A stretch of DNA of 64,000 nucleotides from Bin80 sp965208025 (GTDB lineage: Bacteria > Bacteroidota > Rhodothermia > Rhodothermales > Bin80), in assembly GCA_965208025.1 (NCBI GenBank), contig OZ242302.1, forward strand, positions 2,852,001 to 2,916,000, given 5' to 3'. The translations under genes were made by a program, and so were the position numbers. Positions within the stretch are counted from its first letter, which is position 1; every line of letters begins with the position of its first letter. The notes below the pieces were generated by a model. It ran no database searches, was not told the DNA's origin, and saw only the letters and a program-made list of their open reading frames with translations. Positions 1 through 8,292 of the stretch are shown here, in pieces.

Positions 1-340
1 GATGTAGGCGAATGCCAATCAGATGTCTTGATTCATTATACAAGTTGCATCCAACAGAACAATCAACTATTTGCGGATCGTCCCATGTATTTCCATTATT
101 CCAGTGTCCCCAGTAAAGGGTCCCCTTAGTATATAAATTTCGGGCTTCATTGATGGGGGTAGGTTTGGTGGAAAGTTGAATTTCAAGATAGTCTGCAACT
201 TTCGGAGAAATCCAAGCGCGTTGAGGCTGTAGAGTCTGAATTTTTCCAAATTGCGCATTCACACTCAATGGAGATGATTGACCGAACGAGAGTGAGACCC
301 ATAGTAGATTAATTACTAAGACGAAAACAAGACGATTCAT
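1..340 (-). CDS. Secreted protein of unknown function, 3' end outside window
   Basis: An open minus-strand frame runs from an ATG at 340-338 to the first base of the window without a stop, giving 113 codons. The N-terminus is a clear Sec signal peptide: MNRLVF, then a hydrophobic stretch (VLVINLLWVSLSF) and a GQS cleavage region near residues 20-21. The mature part is polar and aromatic (LYWGHWNNGNTWDD) with two cysteines close together (DCSVGCN). I do not recognise a family. The frame is divergent from the YaaW-like gene at 620, so the 279 bp between them should hold both promoters. The protein is exported; its function is unknown and its true length cannot be seen. Confidence 0.6.
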   Translation of the reverse strand, partial: MNRLVFVLVINLLWVSLSFGQSSPLSVNAQFGKIQTLQPQRAWISPKVADYLEIQLSTKPTPINEARNLYTKGTLYWGHWNNGNTWDDPQIVDCSVGCNLYNESRHLIGIRLH

Positions 341-619
341 ACAGATTCCCAGTTGGTGAGCAATTACTTTACACATGTACATATAGCAAGTGTTCAACGG
401 GAATCAGAATCGCCTGATTTTCGTTGAAATCTTCACGAATTCTTCACCTCGAAATTACGAAATCTGGAGGGTTCCACACCTTGTTCTTCAACCGCTCGGG
501 ACGGAAACAAGCCGCGGAAAGTCTCGCCGATCCGCCCCAATCTTACCTACCAAAATCACAAGCCTCTATAAAACCAAAGTGCAAAACTTCCCCCGATTTG
601 GATTGTTGCAAGAGGCTTG

Positions 620-1438
620 ATGGATACCGTAAAAGAGAATATCACTTCAACATGGGCTGAGGAATCCAGCACCCGAATGAGCCAGTCAATGCAGGATCTA
701 TTGTTGGGACTTTCCTATGAGGATTATTCCTACCTCATTCAGATCATCCAAGGGCCGCTTGATCGATGTACGAATCTGAAAGAGCATCTGGAGAATATTG
801 AATCGTCCGATCGGCGGGATGCATTATGTGCGGAACTTGAGCGAAAAATTCGCTATCTGGGCAGCAGCGATATTGTCTATCAAATTCGGAGATTTACTGG
901 ATCCGAACAAGGTACCAAATTTCGTACCATTATTCGCGATACCGCGCGGTTTCTTAAAGTCCCTTTGGCAGATCGTGGGACAGAACGTGAGTTGCTCATC
1001 CGCCTAGCCCAAGAGTATGCCGTAGACGTATTCTCAACGTTTACTCAGGAACAGCAACTGCAAATTCTGGAGTCCCTTGGTGTGGAGCGCAAGCGTGCCA
1101 TTGCATTCCTAAAAAAAGCAGGTGGATTCATTGCTGCACCTGCTCTGCTACATGCATTTGGGATCATTGTCGTTCAAGGATTGATCAAGACCGTTCTGTT
1201 CGGGTGGACTGTCCGACTGATTGGCACCAAACTGGCCACCGCCCTGTTTGCCTTTCTCTTTGCCCGCGTACCGTGGTGGGCCAATGCAATCATTCCCGGG
1301 ATGTGGACAGTCTCCATTGGGTTGACTGCGCTAAATCTGCAAGGTCCGGCACGGCGCAAGACAGTCCCCATCCTACTCTATCTGGGGATGACATGTATTC
1401 GCCAAGATCAAGAATGTGCAGCCGTAGCGAAGCATTGA
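620..1438 (+). CDS. YaaW/UPF0174-like membrane-associated protein
   Basis: A 272-residue protein resembling the E. coli YaaW (UPF0174) family. The characteristic middle block reads KIRYLGSSDIVYQIRRFTG followed by FRTIIRDTARFLKVPL, matching the family's 'GGDSIANKLRG...YRAILLDVSKRLKLK' region, and the end (TVPILLYLGMTCIRQ) matches the family's 'TIPAVLQIACLR' tail. Between them lie two or three hydrophobic segments (about residues 165-250) that could insert in a membrane. The biochemical role of the family is unknown. I chose ATG 620, with AGAGG at 611-615, over the TTG one codon earlier. The gene converges with the ydbT-like gene, leaving 8 bp between stops. Confidence 0.65.
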   Translation: MDTVKENITSTWAEESSTRMSQSMQDLLLGLSYEDYSYLIQIIQGPLDRCTNLKEHLENIESSDRRDALCAELERKIRYLGSSDIVYQIRRFTGSEQGTKFRTIIRDTARFLKVPLADRGTERELLIRLAQEYAVDVFSTFTQEQQLQILESLGVERKRAIAFLKKAGGFIAAPALLHAFGIIVVQGLIKTVLFGWTVRLIGTKLATALFAFLFARVPWWANAIIPGMWTVSIGLTALNLQGPARRKTVPILLYLGMTCIRQDQECAAVAKH

Positions 1439-1446
1439 AGGTTTGA

Positions 1447-2910
1447 TCAGATTGAAGTGATCCGCTGGTGACCTAATTGCCCCTGAAACGACCCATACAA
1501 TCTTTCGAAAAGCTGGATCGCATCTTCCCGCTTCAGGTCAATAATTTTCGGATAACGAACCCCGCCAGCACCTGCCGTGTCCACAATCAAGGAGCACAGC
1601 CCAAGGCGTCGCTGAAAGAACGTAGCCGAGAGTTCAAAGGCCTGAAAGCGTTCCACAGGAATAATCCAGAACTGCTGGCTGAAAACACGCCGTCGAATCA
1701 GCAGATTCCCATCATGGAAGGCCCAATGGTGACACCGATATTGCAGCCAGGCGAATCCCCATCCAACGGGCAGAAGAGCAAATCCCCAGAGGGCACTCAA
1801 GGACCATACCTGCGACAAAATGATGGAGGCAATTGTAATCAGTGCACTGTACCGAAGTGAATGTCTTCGAATCGTGAGTGGACTCACATCCGTGTAAGTC
1901 TCTGGCAGAGTGAAGGGGCGGATCTGAGGGGCGAGTGCAATAATTTCGGACCACTTCGCAAAGGGCATTGCAGGCTGGAATCCCTGCTCCCCACTCTGAA
2001 GTCCCAGCGTTTGAAGATCAAGCCGATGCCAATGTCGGAGTCGCATGAACGGGTTGGATCGAATCAGAAAGGACTGAACACGCTTATACGGGAGGGCTCC
2101 CTCGCGAATCGTGAGTAGCCCGAATCTGCGTTGAATCTTTAACGGGGCAAGCACCATCCTGAAGTTATAATAACGAATCAGATTTTGAATAAAGCCCAAA
2201 GCCCACCCCGAAACGAGGGTGATCAACAGGGCAACAAAACCCAGCAGTAGCCAAGAATTCTCAATACGTCCCCAAAAGAAATCCTCTTCAATTAACCAAT
2301 CTACGACCTCTGTGGTATCAACGATCCCTAAGGAGTCTAACTGAAAATAGAGTCCGATCAGGAGTGCGAAGAGTCCGAGAGAGAATTGGTAAATACTTGA
2401 TAGCAAGACGCGACGCACAGGCATCCTGAACCCTGGGAGTGCAGCCGAAGTCTCCTCTGGTTGATCTGCGGATTGAAGGGACTGGAACAGGCTTCGCAGG
2501 CGCTCGGCTTCCTGAATCCCAACATAGGAGAGCACCCCCTCTGCACTGGCAGATCCTGCGGTCTCCACTCGCACGACCGCCGTCCCGAGGATACGGGAAA
2601 GCATATTTCGCTTGATTGCAACGTTCTGGATCCGATCCGCAGGGATATTGCGTCGGATGCGCTGGAAGACACCGTAATAGATGATGAGTTCTTCGCTAGT
2701 GGCATGGTAACGGAATCGGATGTACTTGGCAATCACATAGGGACCCGCAAAGACAGTATAGATGATCGAAAAGATCAACGAGTAAGTCCGCATCCCCATC
2801 TCCCCTCCTGACGATAACCATGCGATCCCGAATCCGACAACTCCCAGAAACACATAATGCACAAAGGTGAGTGGGTGCAATCGCCGAAAATCCGCGGTGG
2901 GTTCCTCCAT
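1447..2910 (-). CDS. ydbT: PH-domain membrane protein, YdbT-like
   Basis: A 487-residue membrane protein with repeated bacterial PH (bPH2, DUF304) modules, as in Bacillus YdbT. Each module follows a pair of transmembrane helices and shows the usual pattern: the first has ATSEELIIYYGVFQRIRRNIPADRIQNV, here seen at about residues 70-100; the second reads IQRRFGLLTIREGALPYKRVQ around 280-305; the third reads LLIRRRVFSQQFWIIPVERFQ around 405-425. Length and three-module layout fit the family. The ATG overlaps the stop of the upstream ydbS-like gene in a TAATG arrangement, so the two are almost certainly translationally coupled and form one inner-membrane complex. In Bacillus the pair has been linked to protection against some antimicrobial peptides; function here is unknown. 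Confidence 0.85.
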   Translation of the reverse strand: MEEPTADFRRLHPLTFVHYVFLGVVGFGIAWLSSGGEMGMRTYSLIFSIIYTVFAGPYVIAKYIRFRYHATSEELIIYYGVFQRIRRNIPADRIQNVAIKRNMLSRILGTAVVRVETAGSASAEGVLSYVGIQEAERLRSLFQSLQSADQPEETSAALPGFRMPVRRVLLSSIYQFSLGLFALLIGLYFQLDSLGIVDTTEVVDWLIEEDFFWGRIENSWLLLGFVALLITLVSGWALGFIQNLIRYYNFRMVLAPLKIQRRFGLLTIREGALPYKRVQSFLIRSNPFMRLRHWHRLDLQTLGLQSGEQGFQPAMPFAKWSEIIALAPQIRPFTLPETYTDVSPLTIRRHSLRYSALITIASIILSQVWSLSALWGFALLPVGWGFAWLQYRCHHWAFHDGNLLIRRRVFSQQFWIIPVERFQAFELSATFFQRRLGLCSLIVDTAGAGGVRYPKIIDLKREDAIQLFERLYGSFQGQLGHQRITSI

Positions 2911-3377
2911 TAGTCCATGTACCGAGCGATAAAGTCGCGTACCGTATCACGGAGACGAACCGCCTCTTCGTAGGGCAAACCTGGAACAATCACATCCGTA
3001 CTCCGAGTGCCAGCGGTATGGACCACTAATCGAGCAAGATCATAATTACTTTCAATCAAGTCTTGGGCTACATCAAGATGCTGAATACGACGAAGAGGGA
3101 CGGTTGTCTGCACACGATTCCAGATCCCACGCACGGCGTAAAGTTCTTCTTCACGCAACTCATAGCGCCAGAACCGGTAACGCAAAGGAGGGATGATGAA
3201 GATCCACAGAGTACTGATCAACACTAAAAGACCTGTCCAGAGACCGGGGAGAAAGGAATCATTCTCGGAGAAAAACAGCGTTACATCTGCGATCGCGCAA
3301 GCGGGGAGCAGGATGGCCCATCCCAGCATCCCCTTGATCATCCAAACTCGTCTGACGAGTGGATCAAGTAGTTCCAT
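2910..3377 (-). CDS. ydbS: PH-domain membrane protein, YdbS-like
   Basis: A 155-residue protein with two N-terminal transmembrane helices (about residues 15-35 and 45-65) followed by one bPH2 domain (RYELREEELYAVRGIWNRVQ, then TTVPLRRIQHLDV), the standard YdbS layout. It is the first gene of the ydbS-ydbT pair: its TAA shares bases with the ATG of the next gene. The ATG at 3377 is the first start after the divergent 58-bp region that separates it from the SDR gene at 3436, which must contain promoters for both. The product is expected in the cytoplasmic membrane with the PH domain facing the cytosol. Confidence 0.85.
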   Translation of the reverse strand: MELLDPLVRRVWMIKGMLGWAILLPACAIADVTLFFSENDSFLPGLWTGLLVLISTLWIFIIPPLRYRFWRYELREEELYAVRGIWNRVQTTVPLRRIQHLDVAQDLIESNYDLARLVVHTAGTRSTDVIVPGLPYEEAVRLRDTVRDFIARYMD

Positions 3378-3435
3378 TAGAATTTATAAGAGAGATGGAT
3401 GGGTACGCTCCTTCGCTTCACTTGTTACATCACTC

Positions 3436-4254
3436 ATGTCGAACACAATCAGTATTCTGGGATGCGGATATGTCGGATTTCCGCTTGCAAAATTACTTCT
3501 CACACACAACTGGCGAGTCCGTGGGGCTACCACCACGGAATCAAAATTGACGCGCCTACTGTCTGAAGGAATCGAACCATTTCTTCTCAAATTGATGCCC
3601 GACTTGCAAGGTCATGGTCAACAGGATTTTTTTGATTCGGATGTGCTGATCATCAATTTCCCCCCCGGCCGTAAGCGTACTGATGTGGGAGAGTTCATGA
3701 AGGGTACAATGGAATCTATTCTAAGTTGTGTCAACCAAGGGCTCGTAAAGAACGTGTTATTCATCAGTTCCACCAGCGTATACAGTCACGGGCATGTCCG
3801 TGAGGAGGATGCAGGCAAGCATCCTCCTGTGAGCCCGTCGGGTGCTGCACTCCTTGAGGCCGAAGAGTTACTGAACAATTCAACTGGTTTCCAAACAACT
3901 ATTTTGCGGTATGGCGGACTGTACGGCTATCAGCGACGACCTGGGCGATTTTGGTCGGGACGTCCATTACGGAATCCACAGAATGCGGTGAATCTGCTAC
4001 ACAGGGATGATGCAGTGGGAGTTGCATTGGCGGTCATTACCCAAAACTGTTGGGGAGAGACCTTCAATGTGTGTGCGGATCAGCATCCCTCCCGAGCCGA
4101 ATTCTATACCCATGCCGCCACGAATCTGGGATTACCACCCCCAAGACCTTCGTCCGATGCGTCAGAGCCAGACAAGATTGTCATCAACGAGAAAGTGATT
4201 AGATGTCTGGGGTACCAATTCAAATATCCCGATCCCATGATGCCTGCTCCTTGA
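3436..4254 (+). CDS. NAD(P)-dependent epimerase/dehydratase (YeeZ-like extended SDR)
   Basis: A 272-residue Rossmann-fold protein. The nucleotide-binding glycine motif is at the very N-terminus (SILGCGYVGFPLAKLL), which fixes the start at ATG 3436; a longer in-frame reading upstream adds only non-homologous residues that overlap the divergent gene. Further SDR signatures are FISSTSVYSHG (strand with the Ser/Tyr of the active site region) and LRYGGLYGYQRRPGRF. Homologues of this shape are annotated as YeeZ or SDR family oxidoreductases; the substrate is unknown. The C-terminus (IRCLGYQFKYPDPM) is typical of the family, so the protein is complete. msrB follows 52 bp downstream on the same strand. 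Confidence 0.8.
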   Translation: MSNTISILGCGYVGFPLAKLLLTHNWRVRGATTTESKLTRLLSEGIEPFLLKLMPDLQGHGQQDFFDSDVLIINFPPGRKRTDVGEFMKGTMESILSCVNQGLVKNVLFISSTSVYSHGHVREEDAGKHPPVSPSGAALLEAEELLNNSTGFQTTILRYGGLYGYQRRPGRFWSGRPLRNPQNAVNLLHRDDAVGVALAVITQNCWGETFNVCADQHPSRAEFYTHAATNLGLPPPRPSSDASEPDKIVINEKVIRCLGYQFKYPDPMMPAP

Positions 4255-4306
4255 TCGGCAACATTACGGCAGGGGCCAAGTAGCAAATGAAAACTCGGAA
4301 ATCAAG

Positions 4307-4675
4307 ATGAATGAACTGACAGCCGAAGAAGCCTACATCATTCAGGGGAAAGGGACCGAGCGCCCATTTACGGGAGAATATTATAACCACTCTGCCCAAG
4401 GGACTTACCTTTGCAGGCAGTGCGAGGCCCCATTGTATCGGTCAGAGGACAAGTTTCACTCCGGGTGCGGTTGGCCAAGCTTTGATGATGAGATCCCGGG
4501 TCAAGTCCGCCGCGTACCAGACGCAGATGGCCGCCGCATAGAGATTATCTGTGCCAGTTGTGATGGACACCTGGGGCACGTATTTACGGGCGAAATGTTT
4601 ACCGCCAAGAATACGCGCCACTGCGTTAACTCTCTGTCCATGAAATTTTTGGCAAGTGCAGAAGAAGACTCCTGA
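4307..4675 (+). CDS. msrB: Peptide-methionine (R)-S-oxide reductase MsrB
   Basis: This 122-residue enzyme reduces the R epimer of methionine sulfoxide in oxidised proteins, recycling through thioredoxin. The zinc site is complete with two CxxC pairs (C36/C39 in CRQC and C82/C85 in CASC). The catalytic cysteine is C106 in TRHCVNSLSMKF. C54 in SGCGWPSF sits where many MsrB proteins carry a resolving cysteine. Length is standard for a stand-alone MsrB and there is no signal peptide, so it acts in the cytoplasm. Start is ATG 4307. Confidence 0.95.
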   Translation: MNELTAEEAYIIQGKGTERPFTGEYYNHSAQGTYLCRQCEAPLYRSEDKFHSGCGWPSFDDEIPGQVRRVPDADGRRIEIICASCDGHLGHVFTGEMFTAKNTRHCVNSLSMKFLASAEEDS

Positions 4676-4693
4676 TCATGCATTCACAGCCAG

Positions 4694-4776
4694 TGCCGGA
4701 GGTGGGACTCGAACCCACACATCCTAAGGACACAGGTTCCTAAGACCTGCGCGTCTACCAATTCCGCCACTCCGGC
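4694..4776 (-). tRNA. tRNA-Leu (anticodon UAG)
   Basis: On the minus strand an 83-nt cloverleaf starts GCCGGAG and ends CTCCGGC plus discriminator A, giving a 7-bp acceptor stem. The D arm (GTGGCGGAATTGGTAGACGC) is typical of bacterial tRNA-Leu. The anticodon stem CAGGT/ACCTG encloses loop CTTAGGA, so the anticodon is TAG. A long variable arm follows, as expected for leucine, then a T arm with GTTCGAGTC. CCA is not encoded. Confidence 0.95.
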
Positions 4777-4803
4777 AAATCAACCGGCTATGGATATATA
4801 TTT

Positions 4804-5898
4804 ATGAGAAATTGTTCCATCTTATCTTGGGGGTTTGGCCTAGTCCTGCTCACTTCCTCGGCCCAAGCGCAAGAGAATGATTCAAATCGTGACCCTCTTC
4901 GAGTGAGGCATACAGAGTTTGTTGAAATCAATTCAGCATCGCCCAGCGGGATGAATCAAGAATGGATAGAGCAGGTTCGCCTTGGGACTCTTCGTCTATC
5001 TGGATGTGCGGCGGCATTGGTCAGTTCGGACGGGCTGGCCGCAACCAGTGCAGGATGTTTGCGCTCACTGGAATCATGGATTCGTCCGAATGATTCCCCA
5101 TTTGTGGCGGAAGACTTGTCGCAGGAACAGCGATTAGCGGGGCTGACCGTAAATCAGCTTGTGGATATTCAAGAAGTTTCGGGAATCCATGGATCAAATG
5201 GAAGTCCCGCCTCTGGTCAGCGAACAGAAATCATCGTGGATGAAGATCGTAGGAGATTCTGGGAATATTCTTGGAATGTCTATGATGATGTGAGAATTGT
5301 GGTGATTCCTCCAGTTGAAGTGACAAAGTTTGGAAGTGAGGATGGAGTTTATCCCAGGTTTACGGTGGACTTTGCACTGGTGAGAATTTATGATCAGGAG
5401 GGACAACCTTTGGATACGGAGAGTTACTTCGCATGGAGTGACCGTCCCCCATACAGTCGTGAAAAACTGTTCATGACCGCCTATGATGGGAGCGAGATGT
5501 TCACTCTTGTGACGCAATCCAGTACGTACCGGTATAACGGTACCCTTGCTCCACTCTATACCACCCTGTATGGTATGCTCGATCAGTATCATTCGCATGG
5601 CGCAACTGGATTCTGGGCATTGCCGCCAGAGTGGGACACTGGAATCCGGCAAGGCAATTTGTCTGCCGCACTGAATTTTTCGGTATCAGGTGAATGTGCC
5701 CAGATCGGGAGTGCAATCATAGACATTGATATGGAGATTTTGGGAATTGCCTTTGATTCTGCCAATACCGAGGTAGGAAGCCGGTGTGTCGCGGTGTCAA
5801 CCGCTGGAATTCTATCAATACTGGAGTCTGTATTCAATGCGCATGGAGTCATAGAGGAATTGGCCAATCAGTCCTTGGATGAGAGCGATGACAGATAA
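4804..5898 (+). CDS. Secreted S46 peptidase-like protein without catalytic His and Ser (pseudo-enzyme)
   Basis: This 364-residue protein has a Sec signal peptide (cleavage after AQA at residues 20-22) and aligns across its length with the protease-fold halves of the S46 dipeptidyl peptidase encoded immediately downstream. The His block of the active paralogue (GCSASFVSGQG...TNHHC) reads GCAAALVSSDG...TSAGC here, with G84 in place of the catalytic histidine. The Ser block (GGNSGSP...LEIVGLVFDGN) reads GECAQIGSA...MEILGIAFDSA, with I301 in place of the nucleophile. The Asp-containing block YEDVRLV is kept as YDDVRIV (D162). The large helical insert of S46 enzymes is missing, explaining half length. 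Its frame overlaps the next gene by 20 bp, implying co-translation. It is probably a non-catalytic periplasmic partner or regulator; role inferred only. Confidence 0.75.
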   Translation: MRNCSILSWGFGLVLLTSSAQAQENDSNRDPLRVRHTEFVEINSASPSGMNQEWIEQVRLGTLRLSGCAAALVSSDGLAATSAGCLRSLESWIRPNDSPFVAEDLSQEQRLAGLTVNQLVDIQEVSGIHGSNGSPASGQRTEIIVDEDRRRFWEYSWNVYDDVRIVVIPPVEVTKFGSEDGVYPRFTVDFALVRIYDQEGQPLDTESYFAWSDRPPYSREKLFMTAYDGSEMFTLVTQSSTYRYNGTLAPLYTTLYGMLDQYHSHGATGFWALPPEWDTGIRQGNLSAALNFSVSGECAQIGSAIIDIDMEILGIAFDSANTEVGSRCVAVSTAGILSILESVFNAHGVIEELANQSLDESDDR

Positions 5899-8110
5899 AC
5901 GATCCTTCTGGCGAGTCGTAGGGTTTTTGTCTCTGGTAGCCCTACTTTCAGGTTGCGCACCTGCTACACTGGAAGTGGTGCAAGTGATTAATCAACCTCT
6001 GGTTGTAGAAGAAGCATCACCCTCATCGGTGAATGCCATGGAAGAAATCATCTCCTCCCCAAGTACAGTGGACAGATTTGATGTGGATCTTGGCAGATTT
6101 GATGGTGGAAAGATGTGGACCTTTGACAGCCCTCCCAAGGAGTGGCTTTCTGAGGCCTACGGAATTCAGGCAGATTCCACTTGGTTTGCCAAGGCCATGC
6201 TCGGAGCCTTGCGGTTCGGAACGGGATGTTCTGCCAGCTTTGTTTCTGGTCAGGGATTAATTCTTACTAATCACCATTGTGCACGTGAGTATATTACGGA
6301 GGTATTCCAAGAGGGGGAAGACCTGATTGATGAGGGATTCTCAACGAGGGAGAAGTCAGAGGAGCGCCGAGTCCCTGACTTGTATGTGGAACAACTCAGA
6401 CAGATCACAGATGTGACTCGGCGAGTCCATAGTGCCAGCCGTGTTGTACGGGGAGATAATGAACGTGTACAGGCGCGTCGGGCAAAAGCGGATGAGATTG
6501 CGAGTGAGTTGACGGAAAAAGCCATGATGCGTGACTCCACTCTCCGCGTGGAAATCGTTGAAATCTATAGCGGTGAGAAATATGTTGCGCATACGTATCG
6601 GCGTTATGAGGATGTACGTCTAGTGATGGCCCCCGAAAAAAGCATTGGATATTTTGGAGGGGAGGAGGACAACTTTACATTCCCTCGTTATACCCTTGAT
6701 ATGGCGTTCTTCCGTGCTTATGATCGAAACGGGAACCCGGCCCTCACGCCTGATCACTACCGATGGAGCATGGAAGGGGCAACCGCCGAGGATGTGGTAT
6801 TTGTCGTGGGGAACCCCGGATCAACAAGTCGGCTCGGGAGCGTGTCGCAACTGGAGTTTGAGAGAGATTATATCTTGGTTCAACAGGTGGATGCCTTGCG
6901 CCGGCGGGCGGAAGTGTTACGTCCACTTACGGGAATGGATGTCCCGCATGGAGACGCGCTGGACAACATGTGGTTTGGCATTAGCAATACGCTCAAGGCA
7001 TTAACAGGCCAGTTGGCTGGGCTTCGCAATGATACGCTGATTGCCCGCCGCAGTGCAGCGGATTTTCAGATTCGGGAAGATCTATTCAAGTCCGATTCTC
7101 TCTCTACCCTCTATGGGACATTGTTTCAGGAATTGGATGAACTCCAGCTGTCCAAGCGTGCGGAGGCAGATCGAATGGCAGCATTCACCTTCTTTGGATC
7201 CTCCTTCGGATCACGGATCCTGACACGAGCGCTCTATGGATATTATTTGGGAAACCTTGAACGTCGAGGGTTTGTAGATCCAGAAGTGATCAAGGAGATT
7301 CGTAGGGATGCATTAGCCCTTGAAGATATTCCTTTGGAGGCGGATCAGGCGATGATCACGCTTCGCCTCAATGAACTTCGGGAAGCACTTGGAGATCAAG
7401 ATCCAACGATTCGTAGCCTTTTGGGAGGCCTCCCCATAGATAGTTTGGTCGCAGGCATGGTTGGAATGACTGCACTTTCGGATTCCGCCCGATTCGCCAC
7501 CCTCCTGGATAAGGGTTTCCTGACCAGTGAGGATCCACTGGTTCCCATGATCAGTGCGTTGGCACCGTTATATTTTACCGCGCAACAGCAGGCAGAAAGC
7601 TTTAAGAATAGAGAAGATCTGCTGGTTGGCGAATTGGCCTCGCTCAGATTTGCACTCTATGGGACGGATACTCCTCCCGATGCTTCGTTCTCTCTCCGAA
7701 TTTCTGACGGACAGGTTCGGGGCTATTCATATAACGGAACCCAAGCACCAGCATTCACCACATTCTATGGATTGTATGACCACTACTATGCTTATCGGAG
7801 CATGAGTGGATCATGGGATCTTCCCGAGCACTGGCAAGATCCTCCAGAATCACTGGATCTCTCCACACCACTCAACTTGGTGAGCACAAATGATATTACA
7901 GGAGGTAACTCAGGATCGCCTTTATTGAACCAAGACCTTGAGATCGTCGGCCTCGTCTTTGATGGAAATATTGAGTCCTTACCCAATGTGTATATTTTTT
8001 CAGATCATGCTGCGCGTACGGTTTCTGTTGATGCTCGAGCAATTCTTGCTTCCCTGCAAAACATCTACAAGTTGGAGGATCTGGTGACCGAAATCACCAA
8101 GGTAGAGTAA
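5879..8110 (+). CDS. Dipeptidyl peptidase, S46 family (DPP7-type), lipoprotein
   Basis: S46 enzymes remove N-terminal dipeptides from oligopeptides in the periplasm. Numbering from ATG 5879, the triad is H133 (TNHHC), D245 (RYEDVRLV) and S678 (GGNSGSP). The residue 18 positions after the serine is glycine (G696, in FDGN); in characterised enzymes Gly here goes with DPP7-like preference for hydrophobic P1 residues, Arg with acidic-specific DPP11. The 743-residue length includes the helical regulatory domain between the barrel halves. The N-terminus has a lipobox (ALLSGC, lipidation at C26), so unlike its secreted neighbour it is membrane anchored. Starts at 5879 and 5888 are both possible; both overlap the preceding pseudo-peptidase gene. 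Confidence 0.92.
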   Translation: MRAMTDKRSFWRVVGFLSLVALLSGCAPATLEVVQVINQPLVVEEASPSSVNAMEEIISSPSTVDRFDVDLGRFDGGKMWTFDSPPKEWLSEAYGIQADSTWFAKAMLGALRFGTGCSASFVSGQGLILTNHHCAREYITEVFQEGEDLIDEGFSTREKSEERRVPDLYVEQLRQITDVTRRVHSASRVVRGDNERVQARRAKADEIASELTEKAMMRDSTLRVEIVEIYSGEKYVAHTYRRYEDVRLVMAPEKSIGYFGGEEDNFTFPRYTLDMAFFRAYDRNGNPALTPDHYRWSMEGATAEDVVFVVGNPGSTSRLGSVSQLEFERDYILVQQVDALRRRAEVLRPLTGMDVPHGDALDNMWFGISNTLKALTGQLAGLRNDTLIARRSAADFQIREDLFKSDSLSTLYGTLFQELDELQLSKRAEADRMAAFTFFGSSFGSRILTRALYGYYLGNLERRGFVDPEVIKEIRRDALALEDIPLEADQAMITLRLNELREALGDQDPTIRSLLGGLPIDSLVAGMVGMTALSDSARFATLLDKGFLTSEDPLVPMISALAPLYFTAQQQAESFKNREDLLVGELASLRFALYGTDTPPDASFSLRISDGQVRGYSYNGTQAPAFTTFYGLYDHYYAYRSMSGSWDLPEHWQDPPESLDLSTPLNLVSTNDITGGNSGSPLLNQDLEIVGLVFDGNIESLPNVYIFSDHAARTVSVDARAILASLQNIYKLEDLVTEITKVE

Positions 8111-8292
8111 ATGCGGAACCTGTCAGCAATCCCCTACTTTCTCATCTCGGGGAGGTTGTGATCCTCTTACCGCCCGTCACGGTGAAGGGCAAACTGCTAA
8201 ATCTGGGATGCCTATATTGGAGATATTACAGATTACCAGCGCGGAGAGAATGCAGTGAAAGAATCGGAGGGGCAAAATGACTGTTATTCGGA

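Noticed and set aside
8172..8200. TTACCGCCCGTCACGG resembles the conserved 3' region of 16S rRNA
   Set aside because: Only about 12 bases agree; no other rRNA helices or flanking 16S sequence are present in the 183-bp gap.
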